Below, piece after piece: positions 10,501 to 19,410 of a stretch of DNA of 64,000 nt; within the stretch, counting starts at the first letter, position 1; each line of letters begins with the position of its first letter. Location: contig CP136069.1 of the NCBI GenBank assembly GCA_032622095.1, positions 166,400,394 to 166,464,393 of the forward strand. The letters run 5' to 3'. This DNA comes from Siphonodentalium dalli (Eukaryota > Mollusca > Scaphopoda > Gadilida > Siphonodentaliidae). A program made the position numbers and the translations under genes. A model generated the notes under the pieces. The model was not told the DNA's origin. It saw only the letters and a list, made by a program, of their open reading frames with translations, and made no database searches.

Positions 10501-13500
10501 CATTGTGTGCTGCCATTTGTGATAACAAAAATTATTGCAATACACTTCCATGACTGGATGTTCCTGAAATTCTTTGAAAACCCTGTGCCAATGCATTCTC
10601 TTATATAAGCGAGTCTACCATAGGGATCATCATATATATAAGAGAATGCATTCGCCTAACATTATTTACCTTGACCTTGTAAGCCAGTACATTCTCTTAT
10701 ATATGCGAGGCTCCCTATGGGACCATCGCAGCTCCATCATTAAATTTATTTCTTCCTCTTGTAGGTGCTCAGGGATGTGTCCTTGCATTCTCCACCGTCG
10801 ACAGGGAGTCATTTGAAGCCATAGAATCATGGAAGAAAAAGGTAACGTCTCACATCTTTCAGTGTACGCCCACCGAAGAAAAATGGGGGATTATACTGGG
10901 ATGACTTTATCAATCGTCCGTTCGGTCGTACGTGCATATATCTCAGCCATGGGTTATTGATTCTCAATGAGATTTGGTTCGGATCTTTAGCATTGTATGT
11001 ACTATCATTTAGATATATATTTATATATTGAAATGATAAGTCAGTGAATATATTGAAATGTTCATTAAGAGACCACAACTTGACCACAGTATCTACCATT
11101 TGTACCCCTTTATGTCATATTTCTCTGATTATATATATTATATTATATCTGTATTAATTTACTACATATCTTGTACGTGGATAATATTATGTAATAGTTC
11201 TCCGATCATTTATATTATACTAGCTGATGTGCCTGACATTGTCCAGGGTATTTACTATTTAGGGATTTCTTTGTGATCACCTCCGTCTGGGCAGAATATA
11301 CAGTATCTGGACTTGTTTGTGGACATTGCAAAATGGACAACGTTGAACAATACTGAGCAAAAAGAAAAAACAACTTTGAAAACTATTGGGAGAAAGAAAA
11401 AACTATTGAGAAAACTATTGACAATGAGAGATTGATCTACTAATTCAAAGTGACAATATTGAACAATACTGAGCAAACAACGTTGAAAAGTATTAGGAGA
11501 AAGAAAAAAACTATTGTTCGATTGGGCCAGAAACATGCCTATATGAGCGTATATGAGTGAGGTCAAGGTCATGGTCAAGGACACAGTCGCACGTGAAATT
11601 GAGGCCCAATTTGTTCCCGGGATCAAAGTAGGCCTACATACAAAATTTCAGTTGGATCGATCGAGCAGTTTTCGAGTCTGACACACATACATACATACAT
11701 ACATGTACATACACACACACAGACAGAAGTTCCAAATTATCTAATAGATTTGTTAGTTTTTTTTATTAATTTACTACATGTCATTTATATTATATTTGTT
11801 AGTTTTATATTAATGTACTACATATCTTGTAGGTGGAGAATGAAGTAGGTGATATCGCCATGGTGATTGTTCAAAACAAAATAGATCTGATAGACGATGC
11901 TGTGATAACTACGTAAGTAATGGCTGTTTTCATATTTTATAAAATTGACACCAAAAATGACACCACATTCCAGGCAAATGTTATCTGACATTTTCTCAAT
12001 GTTCTAATTGACAAAGATATTCTTTGCGGAATTAACTTTGAAATTATGAAAGCTGAAAGTATCAGCAATAAATTCAAATCAAAAGTTCTAAAACTCATGG
12101 CCAGCATTTAGCTGCTATTCTATTTATGCTAAAACCACATCCTTTTATTTATATTTGCTGGGCTAGTTTAGGTGCTATGCTATTTATGCTAAAGCCACAT
12201 CCGTTTGTTTTTGCAGGAGTGAACGGTAGTGTAAATTTTTCAATTTTATTTGCATTTGTGGAACAATTTATCTTGTTTTATTTTGTATAGTGGCATAGTA
12301 CGTTTTAGGGAAAAAGAGTCAAAATTCCCAATTTGTTTATATTTGCTGTCCGAGTTTAGGTGTTATGCCATTTATGCTAAAACCACATCCTTTTGTTTAT
12401 ATTTGCTGGCCGAGTTTAGGTGCTGTGCTAGTTACACTAAAACCACATCCTTTTGTTTATATTTGCTGGCCGAGTTTTGGTGCTATGCTATGCTATGCTA
12501 TGCTATTTACTCTAAAAAACCACATACTTTTGTTTATATTTGCTGGCTGAGTTTAGGTGCTATGCTATATACGCTAAAACCACATCCTTTTGTTTATATT
12601 TGCTGGCCAAGTTTAGTTGCTATGCTATTTATGCTAAACCACATCCTTTTGTTTGATTGATTGATTAGGGTTTAAAGCCTTTTCAGCCTCATACTTTTTT
12701 TTTGCAGGAGTGAAGCTGAGGCATTAGCTAGGAAGCTACAACTTCGGTTTTACAGAACATCTGTTAAAGATAACCTCAATGTTGATGAAGGTATGCCATA
12801 TATCCTTAACCACAGCAATGAGAGCTTTCCGATGAATGGCAACAAGCCATATTTCCGACTAAATCCTGATTAGTTACCCATGATTCTATTGTGGCTAAGG
12901 AGTCGATTATTTAGGTCATTACTGTATCTCGATTGATAAATAAATATGAAATTCGTGTTCCTCTCATATGATATTTATGAAACTCATCTTGAATTGTACG
13001 ACTTGTTTAATAAATTTCATATGAGAGAAACACGAATTTCATATCCTACATATCAGTGGTTAACACTTCCATGACGTTCTTTTATATATTTGAGACTCCC
13101 TATTGGAGACTTGCACATATAAGAGATTGCACTGCCACAGGATCTTTAATGCTGCTCCCATCATGAAGGGTTAATCACTGTGTTTGCTTAATGAATGTAT
13201 TAACATTGTGCTATTTTAATATCGCCAAAAAAACTCATGCACATTGCTTGTACCATATCAGAAAAAGCATCTGAATTATGCAAAAATGTATATACTATTT
13301 CCACACATGTAGCGCAATAAAGACATTTATTATATGATCATAAGTTTCTTTCCCCAATTCCTATGTTAAAACGTAACGAAAAACTTGAGATATCTAATGA
13401 TGTTCACCTCATTAATGAAACAACAGGTTAATAACAGTTCTGGGTGACGTCAGATACTTCAGTGGTTAACATAACTTATTAAACGTCTTGTCCAATCAAA

Positions 13501-16500
13501 GCGCGTTTCATATAATAAAACAGTTATCTCATTGTTTCTTGGTTGATACGAGGAATTGTCAGCCCTTGGAAGTCAATATTCACCTCGGCCTACGGCCTTG
13601 GTGAATATTTACTTCCTTGGGTTGACAATTCCTCGTGTCAACCTCGAAACAATGCGATAATTGTATAATATTCAATGATATCACACTAAATGCATATCAC
13701 TTTCTTCCATGGATATTTATTCATGCTTGGATATAGTGTGTCTAATATTTGCTAAATGAGGTTATAAGAGGGTGAATTTAGTGACGCTATCGCACACAGT
13801 TGGCTAGCATCACCAACTTCAACCTCTGGAGACCTCATTCTGCTTAGGCCTCTTCTGCTGGGAAGTATCTCTAGTCTCAAATTAACATTGTTTGCTCGAC
13901 TTGACTTATCAAGTCTGAGCTATTGCCATGGGATGGTATCCATCATACATGCGTGCGTGTGTCCGTCAACAATTTCCATTAGCACGTGCAACAGGTCGAA
14001 ACATTGCCGCCAGTTGCCATCTTGGATTTAAAAATTTGATCCAATAGCTGTACTGTTCGTCTGATAATCATGAAGTTTGTCATGGATGTTAGCATTGACA
14101 TGTAGATGGGAATGAGTCATTTTGGGGTCATTAGGCCATACAACATAGCCACCGGCAGCCATCTTTTATTTTAATCTTTGCATGACTAAATCATTTGGCG
14201 CGGTGGTCATCACCAAACTTGATATGGATCATCCGGGAGACTTCTAGATGGGAGCCATTAAATTGTTATAAATTACCTTGAAAAATATGGCCGTGGCCAT
14301 CTTGGATATTACTCTTTGTATGACTAAATCCTTTGGCATGCCCTACAGGCCAACTCCCTCATTCGATCATCACCAAATTTCATATGGATCTTCATGGTGA
14401 CCTCCAGGTGGGAGCCATAAATCTTTTCCGAAATTTTTAAAAAAACATGGCCCGCCAGAAGCCATCATCACTAAACTTCAAATTCATCTTCAGGATGACC
14501 ACTAGATGGGTGTCACCAATTTTTTTCAAATTTCGCTAAAAATAATGGCCACCGGCAACCATCTTGGATTTGAATCTTTCCATGACTAAATCCTTTAGCA
14601 TACCTACAGAACATCACTCTTCCGATCGTCACCAAACTTCATATTGATCTTTGTGGTGAGTACTGGATGGGAGCTATCAAATATTTTGGAATTTCATTGG
14701 AGAAAATGGCTGCCAGTGGCCATTATACATATATCTCTTCACATTGACATCTCCAGGGTTGTGTTGTATTCTTCTCCATATATGTAACAAATGATTTGCA
14801 TAAATATTTTCAGTGTTCCGGTTTCTGTCAGATAAATATATACAGGAACTAAGTGAAATTGAGGATGAGGAACCTGTCACACAGAAAATAGGTCCAAGTA
14901 CGTACATGTATTTATTATGGGGTTGGTATTTGATTTTATTAAAATTTTCCTTGTAGCTGTGATCAGGGATAATCAATCAACAAATTCAATAATTCCAGCT
15001 TTATATATAAAATGGTCAAAAACAATTCTCTGTGAAAAATGTGTGTGACAAATGAGGCCTGTATACATTTCAACAATAGCAAACATTTAACTGTATATTG
15101 GTTTTAATGAGCCACATTACGTTGTAGGGAGGTAAAAAAAATTGTAAATTAATTTTTGCATAGCAAATTTTTTAGTTATTTATGGTTCAGTATTGAAAGA
15201 TCATATTAATATCTCGTCAGATACTGTAGTTGGTGCCAGCATAATTTTAATACTTTTTGTACTAAATGCTCATTGAAGAGTACATGTTCCCTTAGGAAAT
15301 GTTCAAATAATAAGTTCAACAATTGTTGAACTTATTTTCTGAACATTTCCCACCACTGAATATGAATCCTTCAGCACTTGTATCATCTTTTCTTATATGT
15401 TTCATCTGCTTTTATTACCTGAACATCCTTCCAAATGAATAATAGACCATTCCAATGTATACTTTTATAGCTGAATGGGAGAATTAATTCAGTATAGAAA
15501 GGGTTATAGAGTCTTTCTGGTATGAACTAATTTGAGTGAAAAAATTCTAGAATTAATTTTTTAACTTTCCATTCAGGCTAATTGAATTAATATACTGGGT
15601 TTTCAGTCACTTTCCTCATCAACTGAATAGGGGGCTTCATGAGGAGCATTGGTTAGTGAATAAGTCCAGAAGTTTTTGCTTGTGAACATATATGTTTTTT
15701 GAATGGGCTTATATTTATATTTAATCCTTTCATGATGGGTGCTGCCCTGGTACAGCATTAAAATCCTGTGCCAGTCCATTATCATATATATGCGAGTCTC
15801 CCATACACTGGCAATGTAACCCGTTCATGATGGGAGCTGTGTTGGTGCAGCATTAAGGATCCTGTGCCAGTGTATTCTCTTCATATATGCGAGTCTATCA
15901 TAGAGAGTGTCATATATATTAGAGAATGCACTAGCTTACAAGGACAAGGTAAATATTGTTAGGCCTATATATTCTCTTACATATGCGAGTCTGGGAGACT
16001 GGCATATATAAGAGAATGCATTGGCACAGGTTTTTTCAAAATATCAGGAAGCTCCAGTCATGTAAGAGTTAAAGATTCATTCAGTTTTTCAGACCTCCAG
16101 TTAAAACAACAACAATAAAAAAATCTAATTTATCCTGATTCGGCATCGTTTTCTGCTTCATTATGTCGAAAAAATGTTGAGTACCATACAAGACATATAA
16201 ACTAGACCTACAAATAACCCTTTCATGACTAGTGCTCCCTGAATGTTTGCGAAAACCCTGTGCCAATGCATTCTCTTATATATGCGAGTCGCCCATAGGG
16301 CACCTCATATATGTAAGAGAATGCATTGGCCTAACAATATTTACCTTGATCTTGTAAGCCAGTGCATTTTCTTATATATGCAAGGCTCCCTATGGTAGAG
16401 TCACATATATAAGAGAACGCACTGGCACATGATCTTTAATGATGCACAAGTGCGGCCCTATAATGTAAGGGTTAATGGTGTACCATCTTATTGATTATTG

Positions 16501-17651
16501 ATAATTGTGTTGACCAAGATTATTTGATATCAGCCACAGCAGAGTATTTTAATCACTTTAACTAGATCTGACCCTTATTATATGACTCAATATTTTTATT
16601 GATTCCTCCCTTGTATTGTATGTAAATCCGTACAGAAGTGTTTAATGCTGCCGCCATGAAAGGTTTAAACTAGACCTACAAACACCATTTTTAAAGAATT
16701 TGTTCCTCTAAAGCATTAACCCTTTCATGACTGCAGCTGCGCTGGTGCAGCAATAAAGATTTTGTGCCAGTGCATTCTTTTTTATATGCGAGTCTGCCAT
16801 AGATGCCATGCATATATAAGCGAATGCGCTGGCTTATAGGTTAGTGAGAACAACTTTCGATTGACAAGTATGCGAAAATGTACTGTCAGTATTTAGTATC
16901 ATTTCATTACCTATGGATATGTGACAATTTTTTAAAGCTTCTGTGACATGCTAAGCATGAAGGTTAACCAATAGTTCAGTGTCCAACTCCTAGATAATTA
17001 ACAATTAACATAATTTGTTAAAGTGATGTGAAACACTCCGGCAGGGTGATCAAATAGAAATGGAGAATAATCTTGTTCAAAGTAGTTATTTTTACAATTA
17101 TTATATCTAAATTGACAACAGACACCGTCATTCTTATATATTAATTAAATGCAGTGACTTTCGATGGAAAAATCGTTTTCGTTAGTTTATCGCCGATAGA
17201 AGTGTCCCAATTCGAGTAGTAAATATTTACAATTTAGCATAGTTCAGACAATGTTTTCTATGGCATGGTACGGTCGATTTGCTTGAGAATTTTGGCAATG
17301 TTAGAAGAATGCTACATTCCTCCAGTTGGCGTAGCACATGAATACTAACTAATCAGTTTCATGCACCCGAACAAGTACATAATATGTCTTTAAGAAACTG
17401 TTATATCCAGATTAGGATGGAAATGCTTTATTGTGTCTTGCACAAAAGTCTCACAAAGTTATCTATCTATTGCAGCCTTATTCACAGAACACAATCACGA
17501 AAAAGTGAAGAATGGGAAACCCTTCTGGAAAAACATAAAAAACAAACATAAACCAAAAACAGTTGACAATGGAACGTTTATGCTCCAGCCAAGCAAACGA
17601 AGGACTCAGGGCAAAAAGTCTGTCGTCGTCTCAAAGTGTTCAATATTATAG
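7416..17651 (+). CDS. RAB23: Rab23 small GTPase, complete 7-exon gene
   Basis: Joining coding exons 7416-7570, 10016-10101, 10765-10841, 11833-11912, 12708-12790, 14814-14897 and 17476-17651 gives 741 nt (246 aa plus stop). All introns are GT-AG and all phases agree. Rab23 is a membrane-anchored GTPase; in vertebrates it negatively regulates Hedgehog signalling and takes part in ciliary and vesicle traffic. Visible motifs: P-loop GNGAVGKS (16-23), switch I with T41, WDTAGQ (63-68), NKID (121-124), TSVK (150-153). Ser23 and Gln68 match the positions used for human Rab23 mutants. The linker is basic and variable, and the protein ends CSIL at 243-246. Human Rab23 is 237 aa and ends CSIP. Start choice: the ATG aligns with the family N-terminus. 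Introns carry many transposons; no poly(A) signal was identified near the stop. Confidence 0.96.
7660..8281 (-). pseudogene. Decayed Penelope-like polymerase C-terminus (GIY-YIG region)
   Basis: Minus-strand translation gives [22 protein letters not shown], the usual PLE sequence before the endonuclease. It is followed (with frame changes and a stop) by [13 protein letters not shown], a decayed GIY-YIG start. Then comes [19 protein letters not shown] and [11 protein letters not shown], typical of the GIY-YIG domain C-terminal part. The reverse-transcriptase domain is absent. It is not functional: at least one in-frame stop and frameshifts separate the blocks. Family assignment rests on recognised motifs, not on a search. 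Confidence 0.8.
8314..8320 (+). promoter_or_regulatory. TATA box of the PLE terminal region
   Basis: TATATAA lies 35 bases before the hammerhead-like motif, in the context GGGCTATATAAACGG. PLE terminal repeats carry the promoter, so this is probably the old element promoter; it may be inactive. Confidence 0.45.
8355..8395 (+). ncRNA. Hammerhead-ribozyme-like motif of the PLE
   Basis: Order of parts: stem I GGTC (8355-8358); core CTGACGA (8359-8365); stem II GGAT (8367-8370) with ATCC (8378-8381) and a 7-nt loop; core GAA (8382-8384); minimal stem III AC/GT with a 2-base loop; cleavage triplet GTA (8389-8391); closing stem I GACC (8392-8395). Hammerheads with very short stem III are known from PLE terminal repeats. 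Against full activity: an extra A (8366) sits between the core and stem II, and stem I is only 4 bp. It is on the strand opposite to the PLE coding relic. Confidence 0.5.
8521..9018. mobile_element. MITE with TCACGGTGGG inverted ends
   Basis: Left arm 8521-8575 (TCACGGTGGGGAATCACCTGG.., ..GCATTCAAAATGG) is complementary to right arm 8964-9018 (CCATTTTGAATG.., ..GATTTCCCACCGTGA) at roughly 80 percent. No coding capacity between. It sits in Rab23 intron 1, 44 bases after the PLE target-site duplication. Confidence 0.75.
9019..9638. other. Rab23 intron 1, no feature recognised
   Basis: Unassigned AT-rich intron sequence. Confidence 0.5.
9639..9770. mobile_element. M1 element, one hairpin end only
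   Basis: CAAGCCTGAGTTTAGTGTG followed by the terminal hairpin (GAATGAGGTCCCC..GGGACCTCATTC). The rest of the element and the second end are missing. It lies in intron 1 of Rab23. Confidence 0.7.
10016..10101 (+). CDS. RAB23: Rab23 coding exon 2
   Basis: Acceptor TTCCCTTCCAG, donor G|GTTTGTG. Encodes [19 protein letters not shown] and the following ITKAYYR segment: switch II with the catalytic Gln68. Confidence 0.95.
10227..10443. mobile_element. M4 near-perfect palindrome
   Basis: 217 bases running TACAGTAATGC...GCATTACTGTA, with arms complementary almost throughout (e.g. TCATCGGAAAGCTCTC on one arm, GAGAGCTTTCCGATGA on the other). The transcript would fold into one long hairpin. It lies in intron 2, 125 bases after exon 2. 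Confidence 0.85.
10570..10735. mobile_element. M3 hairpin element, partial copy
   Basis: Hairpins at about 10590-10650 and 10680-10730 are built on TTCTCTTATATA.GCGAG, joined by the family spacer ACCTTG.CCTTGTAAGCCAGT. It ends about 30 bases before exon 3. Confidence 0.65.
10765..10841 (+). CDS. RAB23: Rab23 coding exon 3
   Basis: Acceptor TCTTGTAG, donor AAG|GTAACG, ends in phase 0. Encodes the segment from [10 protein letters not shown] to ESWKKK. Confidence 0.95.
11149..11186 (+). pseudogene. Decayed duplicate of the Rab23 exon 4 acceptor region
   Basis: ATTAATTTACTACATATCTT then GTACGTGGATAAT matches 11810-11843 (ATTAATGTACTACATATCTT, GTAG|GTGGAGAAT) with about three mismatches. The AG has become AC, so the site is dead. 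Parts of the flank also recur at 11766-11790. Confidence 0.55.
11217..11735 (+). mobile_element. Interspersed repeat with CATACATACA...CAGACAGA tail
   Basis: Starts ACTAGCTGATGTGCCTGACATTGTCCAGG and ends in GATCGATCGAGCAGTTTTCGAG, (ACATACAT)n, ACACACACACAGACAGA. The start and tail correspond to those of 62515-63250. Internally, 11340-11520 holds two copies of a TTGAACAATACTGAGCAAA..GGAGAAAGAAAAAAC module. It is a retroelement-like tail; the class is not certain. Confidence 0.6.
11833..11912 (+). CDS. RAB23: Rab23 coding exon 4
   Basis: Acceptor ATCTTGTAG, donor AC|GTAAGT. Encodes [19 protein letters not shown] and on to ITT: the guanine-specificity motif NKID. Confidence 0.95.
12105..12655 (+). 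repeat. Minisatellite of about 60 bp in Rab23 intron 4
   Basis: About eight copies of a unit containing TTTATATTTGCTGGCCGAG, TTTAGGTGCTATGCTATTTA and TGCTAAAACCACATCC, interrupted at 12210-12325. One copy has a further (TATGC)n expansion near 12485. It ends about 50 bases before exon 5. Confidence 0.85.
12207..12229 (+). pseudogene. Decoy acceptor resembling the Rab23 exon 5 start
   Basis: TTTTTGCAGGAGTGAA here repeats the true exon 5 boundary (12701-12714). If used, it would add Ser-Glu-Arg then a TAG stop. Whether it is a true duplication or chance similarity is uncertain because the match is only about 17 bases. Confidence 0.4.
12708..12790 (+). CDS. RAB23: Rab23 coding exon 5
   Basis: Acceptor TTTTTTTTTGCAG, donor GAAG|GTATGC. 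Encodes [20 protein letters not shown] and NLNVDE, including the TSVK base-binding motif. An M4 palindrome begins 13 bases after the exon end. Confidence 0.95.
12803..12926. mobile_element. M4 palindrome, partial copy
   Basis: CTTAACCACAGCA, then GAGAGCTTTCCGATGAATGG through to TCATTACTGTA: the right arm of M4 plus a remnant of the left. It starts 13 bases after the exon 5 donor. Confidence 0.75.
12950..13046. repeat. Inverted repeat
   Basis: ATATGAAATTCGTGTTCCTC and TCATATGA are complementary to TCATATGAGAGAAACACG and AATTTCATAT at the other end. It is a small foldback with a loop of about 35 bases. Confidence 0.6.
13060..13174. mobile_element. M3 element, single-hairpin copy
   Basis: Both ends are seen: TTAACACTTCCATGA on the left and TCATGAAGGGTTAA on the right, with the right-end phrase GGATCTTTAATGCTGC. 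One hairpin around 13083-13128. Confidence 0.7.
13522..13663. repeat. Long hairpin (foldback element)
   Basis: Arms CATTGTTTC..GGTTGATACGAGGAATTGTC and GACAATTCCTCGTGTCAACC..GAAACAATG, with inner stem AATATTCACC..GGTGAATATT, meeting at GGCCTACGGCC. Near-complete symmetry. Confidence 0.75.
13723..13892. mobile_element. M1 element, one hairpin end
   Basis: GCTTGGATATAGTGTGTCT then a hairpin with the loop side CGCACACAGTTGGCTAGC, followed by the M1 middle phrase (GGGAAGTATCTCTAGTCTC). The right half is missing. Confidence 0.65.
13985..14725 (+). repeat. Degenerate tandem array with GCCATCTTGGATT units
   Basis: Five or six decayed units of about 140-160 bases sharing GGC.GCCATCTTGGAT, CATGACTAAATCCTTTGGCA, CATCACCAAACTTCATATGG and GATGGGAGCCAT. 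It lies in intron 5 and ends about 90 bases before exon 6. A further fragment (GGCCACTGGCAGCCATGTTT) is at the very end of the window. Confidence 0.65.
14814..14897 (+). CDS. RAB23: Rab23 coding exon 6
   Basis: Acceptor ATATTTTCAG, donor CCAA|GTACGT. Encodes [20 protein letters not shown] and PVTQKIGP: the last helix of the G domain and the start of the linker. Confidence 0.92.
15000..15720. other. Rab23 intron 6, mostly unassigned
   Basis: AT-rich. The only structure seen is a hairpin at about 15300-15348 (AATAAGTTCAAC / GTTGAACTTATT, with TGTTCA / TGAACA outside). Confidence 0.5.
15721..16072. mobile_element. M3 element with a second, partial M3 start in front
   Basis: A partial left end at 15721-15820 (TTAATCCTTTCATGATGGG) is followed by a full copy from 15821 (TAACCCGTTCATGATGGG) to 16072 (CATGTAAGAGTTAA). 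Two hairpins with the family spacer CTTACAAGGACAAGGTAAA lie between. It looks like a nested or tandem insertion. Confidence 0.7.
16214..16474. mobile_element. M3 element, full-length copy
   Basis: Left end TAACCCTTTCATGACTAG, right end AATGTAAGGGTTAA. The two hairpins (about 16265-16325 and 16365-16420) are separated by TTACCTTGATCTTGTAAGCC. Best-preserved reference copy of M3 here. Confidence 0.8.
16640..16845. mobile_element. Two M3 fragments
   Basis: The end fragment TTTAATGCTGCCGCCATGAA at 16640 is followed by a start fragment TTAACCCTTTCATGACTGC at 16717 with one hairpin (about 16770-16830). The phrase AACTAGACCTACAAA before 16214 recurs at 16668-16683, suggesting a local duplication. 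Confidence 0.6.
17018..17393 (+). mobile_element. M7 element with TTAA ends
   Basis: TTAAAGTGATGTGAAACACTCCGG at the left and ACATAATATGTCTTTAA at the right. Matches 27691-28046 in inverted orientation over its whole length with moderate divergence. It ends 82 bases before exon 7 of Rab23. Confidence 0.75.
17476..17651 (+). CDS. RAB23: Rab23 last exon with CSIL prenylation box
   Basis: Acceptor ATCTATTGCAG. Phase 1 matches exon 6. Encodes the basic hypervariable tail ([18 protein letters not shown]) and C-terminal KCSIL, stop TAG 17649-17651. The similarity of LQPSKRR to the human tail LRPNKQR supports this as the true end. Confidence 0.93.
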
Positions 17652-17863
17652 CATTTACTCGGAATGTGTTGTTACCTCAGCTACCATTTTAGGACGAAGT
17701 TCATCATCAAGATTCATCTACTTCATAAACAGACAACTTATTATTATATTCTTGGATTCATTGGATGAGAAGAAGTGATCTCAAGACACCAGCCATATGG
17801 AGATTAGAACTATCATGAAATATCACCTATAATTTTGTGTTTGAACAAGACTGAGTTTAACAA

Positions 17864-18309
17864 CAAGCCTGAGTTTATTGTGCCTGTCATTTGCAGAATG
17901 AGGTCCCCACAGGGTGAATTTAGTGATGATATCCTGCATAGCGGGCTAGCATCACCAAATTCACCCTCTGGGGACCTCATTCTGCTGAGGCCTCAACTGC
18001 TATGGGAGACCTAGGATCAGTTTGAAGTTCACCAGTTGAAGTTGGTGATGTTCACCCATTAGTCACCTCGATTTTATGCATTTTATCTTCAGCAAATTAG
18101 GGGATATAGAAACTTCCCAGAAGGGAATATGTGACTAAAAACAAAGAAAACAATGTTAATTTTAGACTATAGATACTTCCCAGAAGATGAGGCCTAAGCA
18201 GAATGAGGTCCCCAGAGGGTGAATTTAATGATGCTAGCCCGCTGTGCGGGATAGCTTCACTAAATTCGCCCTCCGGGGACCTCAATGACAGAAACACTAA
18301 ACTGGCTTG
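17864..18309. mobile_element. M1 double-hairpin element, full-length copy
   Basis: CAAGCCTGAGTTTATTGTGC to ACTAAACTGGCTTG. Terminal hairpins at about 17895-17983 and 18194-18285. The flanks on both sides are similar to each other for about 45 bases (TTGTGTTTGA..AGACTGAGTTT), so the element lies within a local direct repeat. It starts about 210 bases after the Rab23 stop. Confidence 0.8.
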
Positions 18310-18360
18310 AATATCAGCCATATGTTTGTGTTTGATCCAGACTGAGTTTCACAAGCAGTG

Positions 18361-19040
18361 TTCATGCTGTGGCCGAACAATATTTTGGCCAATTCTGATT
18401 TTTTGGGCCAAATTAAAAGAACTTTGGCCAAATGAAATCCTCATTTTCACAGTTAACACATATTTTTTTATTTTTTTTAAATTCTATAAAATATAATTTT
18501 AATAACAGAAATCCCGCTCAACCAAGTGAAACAAATCTATTTCGATACCTTGCCAATTACTATGTGTAGACTTCTTTGTTACTTGACAATATACCGCTAC
18601 CCACCACCTACCATTCAGCCTTGTGACAGACAATGGATTCATTAGCGTTAATCCTCATTACTGTTTGTTTGCATTTGATAGCCCATTGTATGATAGTGCA
18701 CTGCCGATGTATTTTGTGGCCCATTAAGCTGTATCACCTAGTCAATTAGCTGACCCACTCAATGTTAAAACATTGTAAATTATTTGTTACTCATTTTATC
18801 AATCAACATATGATTAAGAACAATGATTTTTACTGTTCTATGCATGCTAGTTAAAACTTCTGGTATTTGATTCTCATGATTCTCATGCATCATTTTGGGT
18901 TTTTGATTTAGGTTTCCAATTTTGGGGTAAAAAAAACTTTGGTCAAATTTATTATGTCTTGCACATAAGCCTCACAAACTTATATCTTTATTGTAGCCTT
19001 ATTCACAGAACTGTTGGCCTATGACAGCGTAAACACTGTT
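18361..19040. repeat. Family K repeat copy carrying an exon-7-like insert
   Basis: Homologous to 6230-6670 (phrases ACCACCTACCATTCAGCCTT, GACAGACAATGGATTCATTAG, GCTGTATCACCTAGTCAATTAGC), ending GGCCTATGACAGCGTAAACACTG. Between GGTCAAATTT and GTTGGCC it contains 63 bases copied from the Rab23 intron 6/exon 7 boundary. Confidence 0.65.
18949..19011 (+). pseudogene. Partial copy of the Rab23 intron 6/exon 7 junction
   Basis: 63 bases matching 17429-17490 at about 85 percent: TTATGTCTTGCACA.AAG.CTCACAAA, a working-looking acceptor (TTGTAG at 18991-18996) and the first 15 bases of exon 7 unchanged (CCTTATTCACAGAAC). After that the sequence returns to the family K repeat. Confidence 0.75.
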
Positions 19041-19064
19041 CACAAGTCTGGGAAGTTCTATTTG

Positions 19065-19100
19065 AACACCCCCCCCCCCCCCCCCCCCCAAAAAAAACAA
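19065..19100. repeat. Poly(C)/poly(A) tract
   Basis: A run of about 20 C followed by AAAAAAA. Simple repeat; its length is likely to be unreliable. Confidence 0.8.
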
Positions 19101-19277
19101 ACCACCATTGGGATGGAATTTTATGGCAGATACCTCAAGATTTTCAACTTCAACTTTCCAATTTCACACCCCCCACAGTCATATATTTTTGAAAATTTCT
19201 AACTGGTGGCCATATCAGTCCAAAAAGAATTTCATTGAAGTATGAAAATATTTAACTGATTTTCCATGCTATTTCCA

Positions 19278-19350
19278 GCTGTCGTCATGTGTGATGTTGT
19301 TTTTATTTTAAAGTTCCAGTTTCAATGTTGAGGCGAACATCATTTACGTC
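19278..19350 (-). repeat. Inverted partner of the repeat at 6912-6990
   Basis: Reverse complement matches GACGTAAA.GA..GCCTCAACA.TGAAACTGGAACT..ATCACACATGAC. Confidence 0.5.
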
Positions 19351-19410
19351 GACATCGTTTCATTCCACGCATGTGTGTGGAATGACTTGAAAAATATTAC
19401 ATGCGCACAA

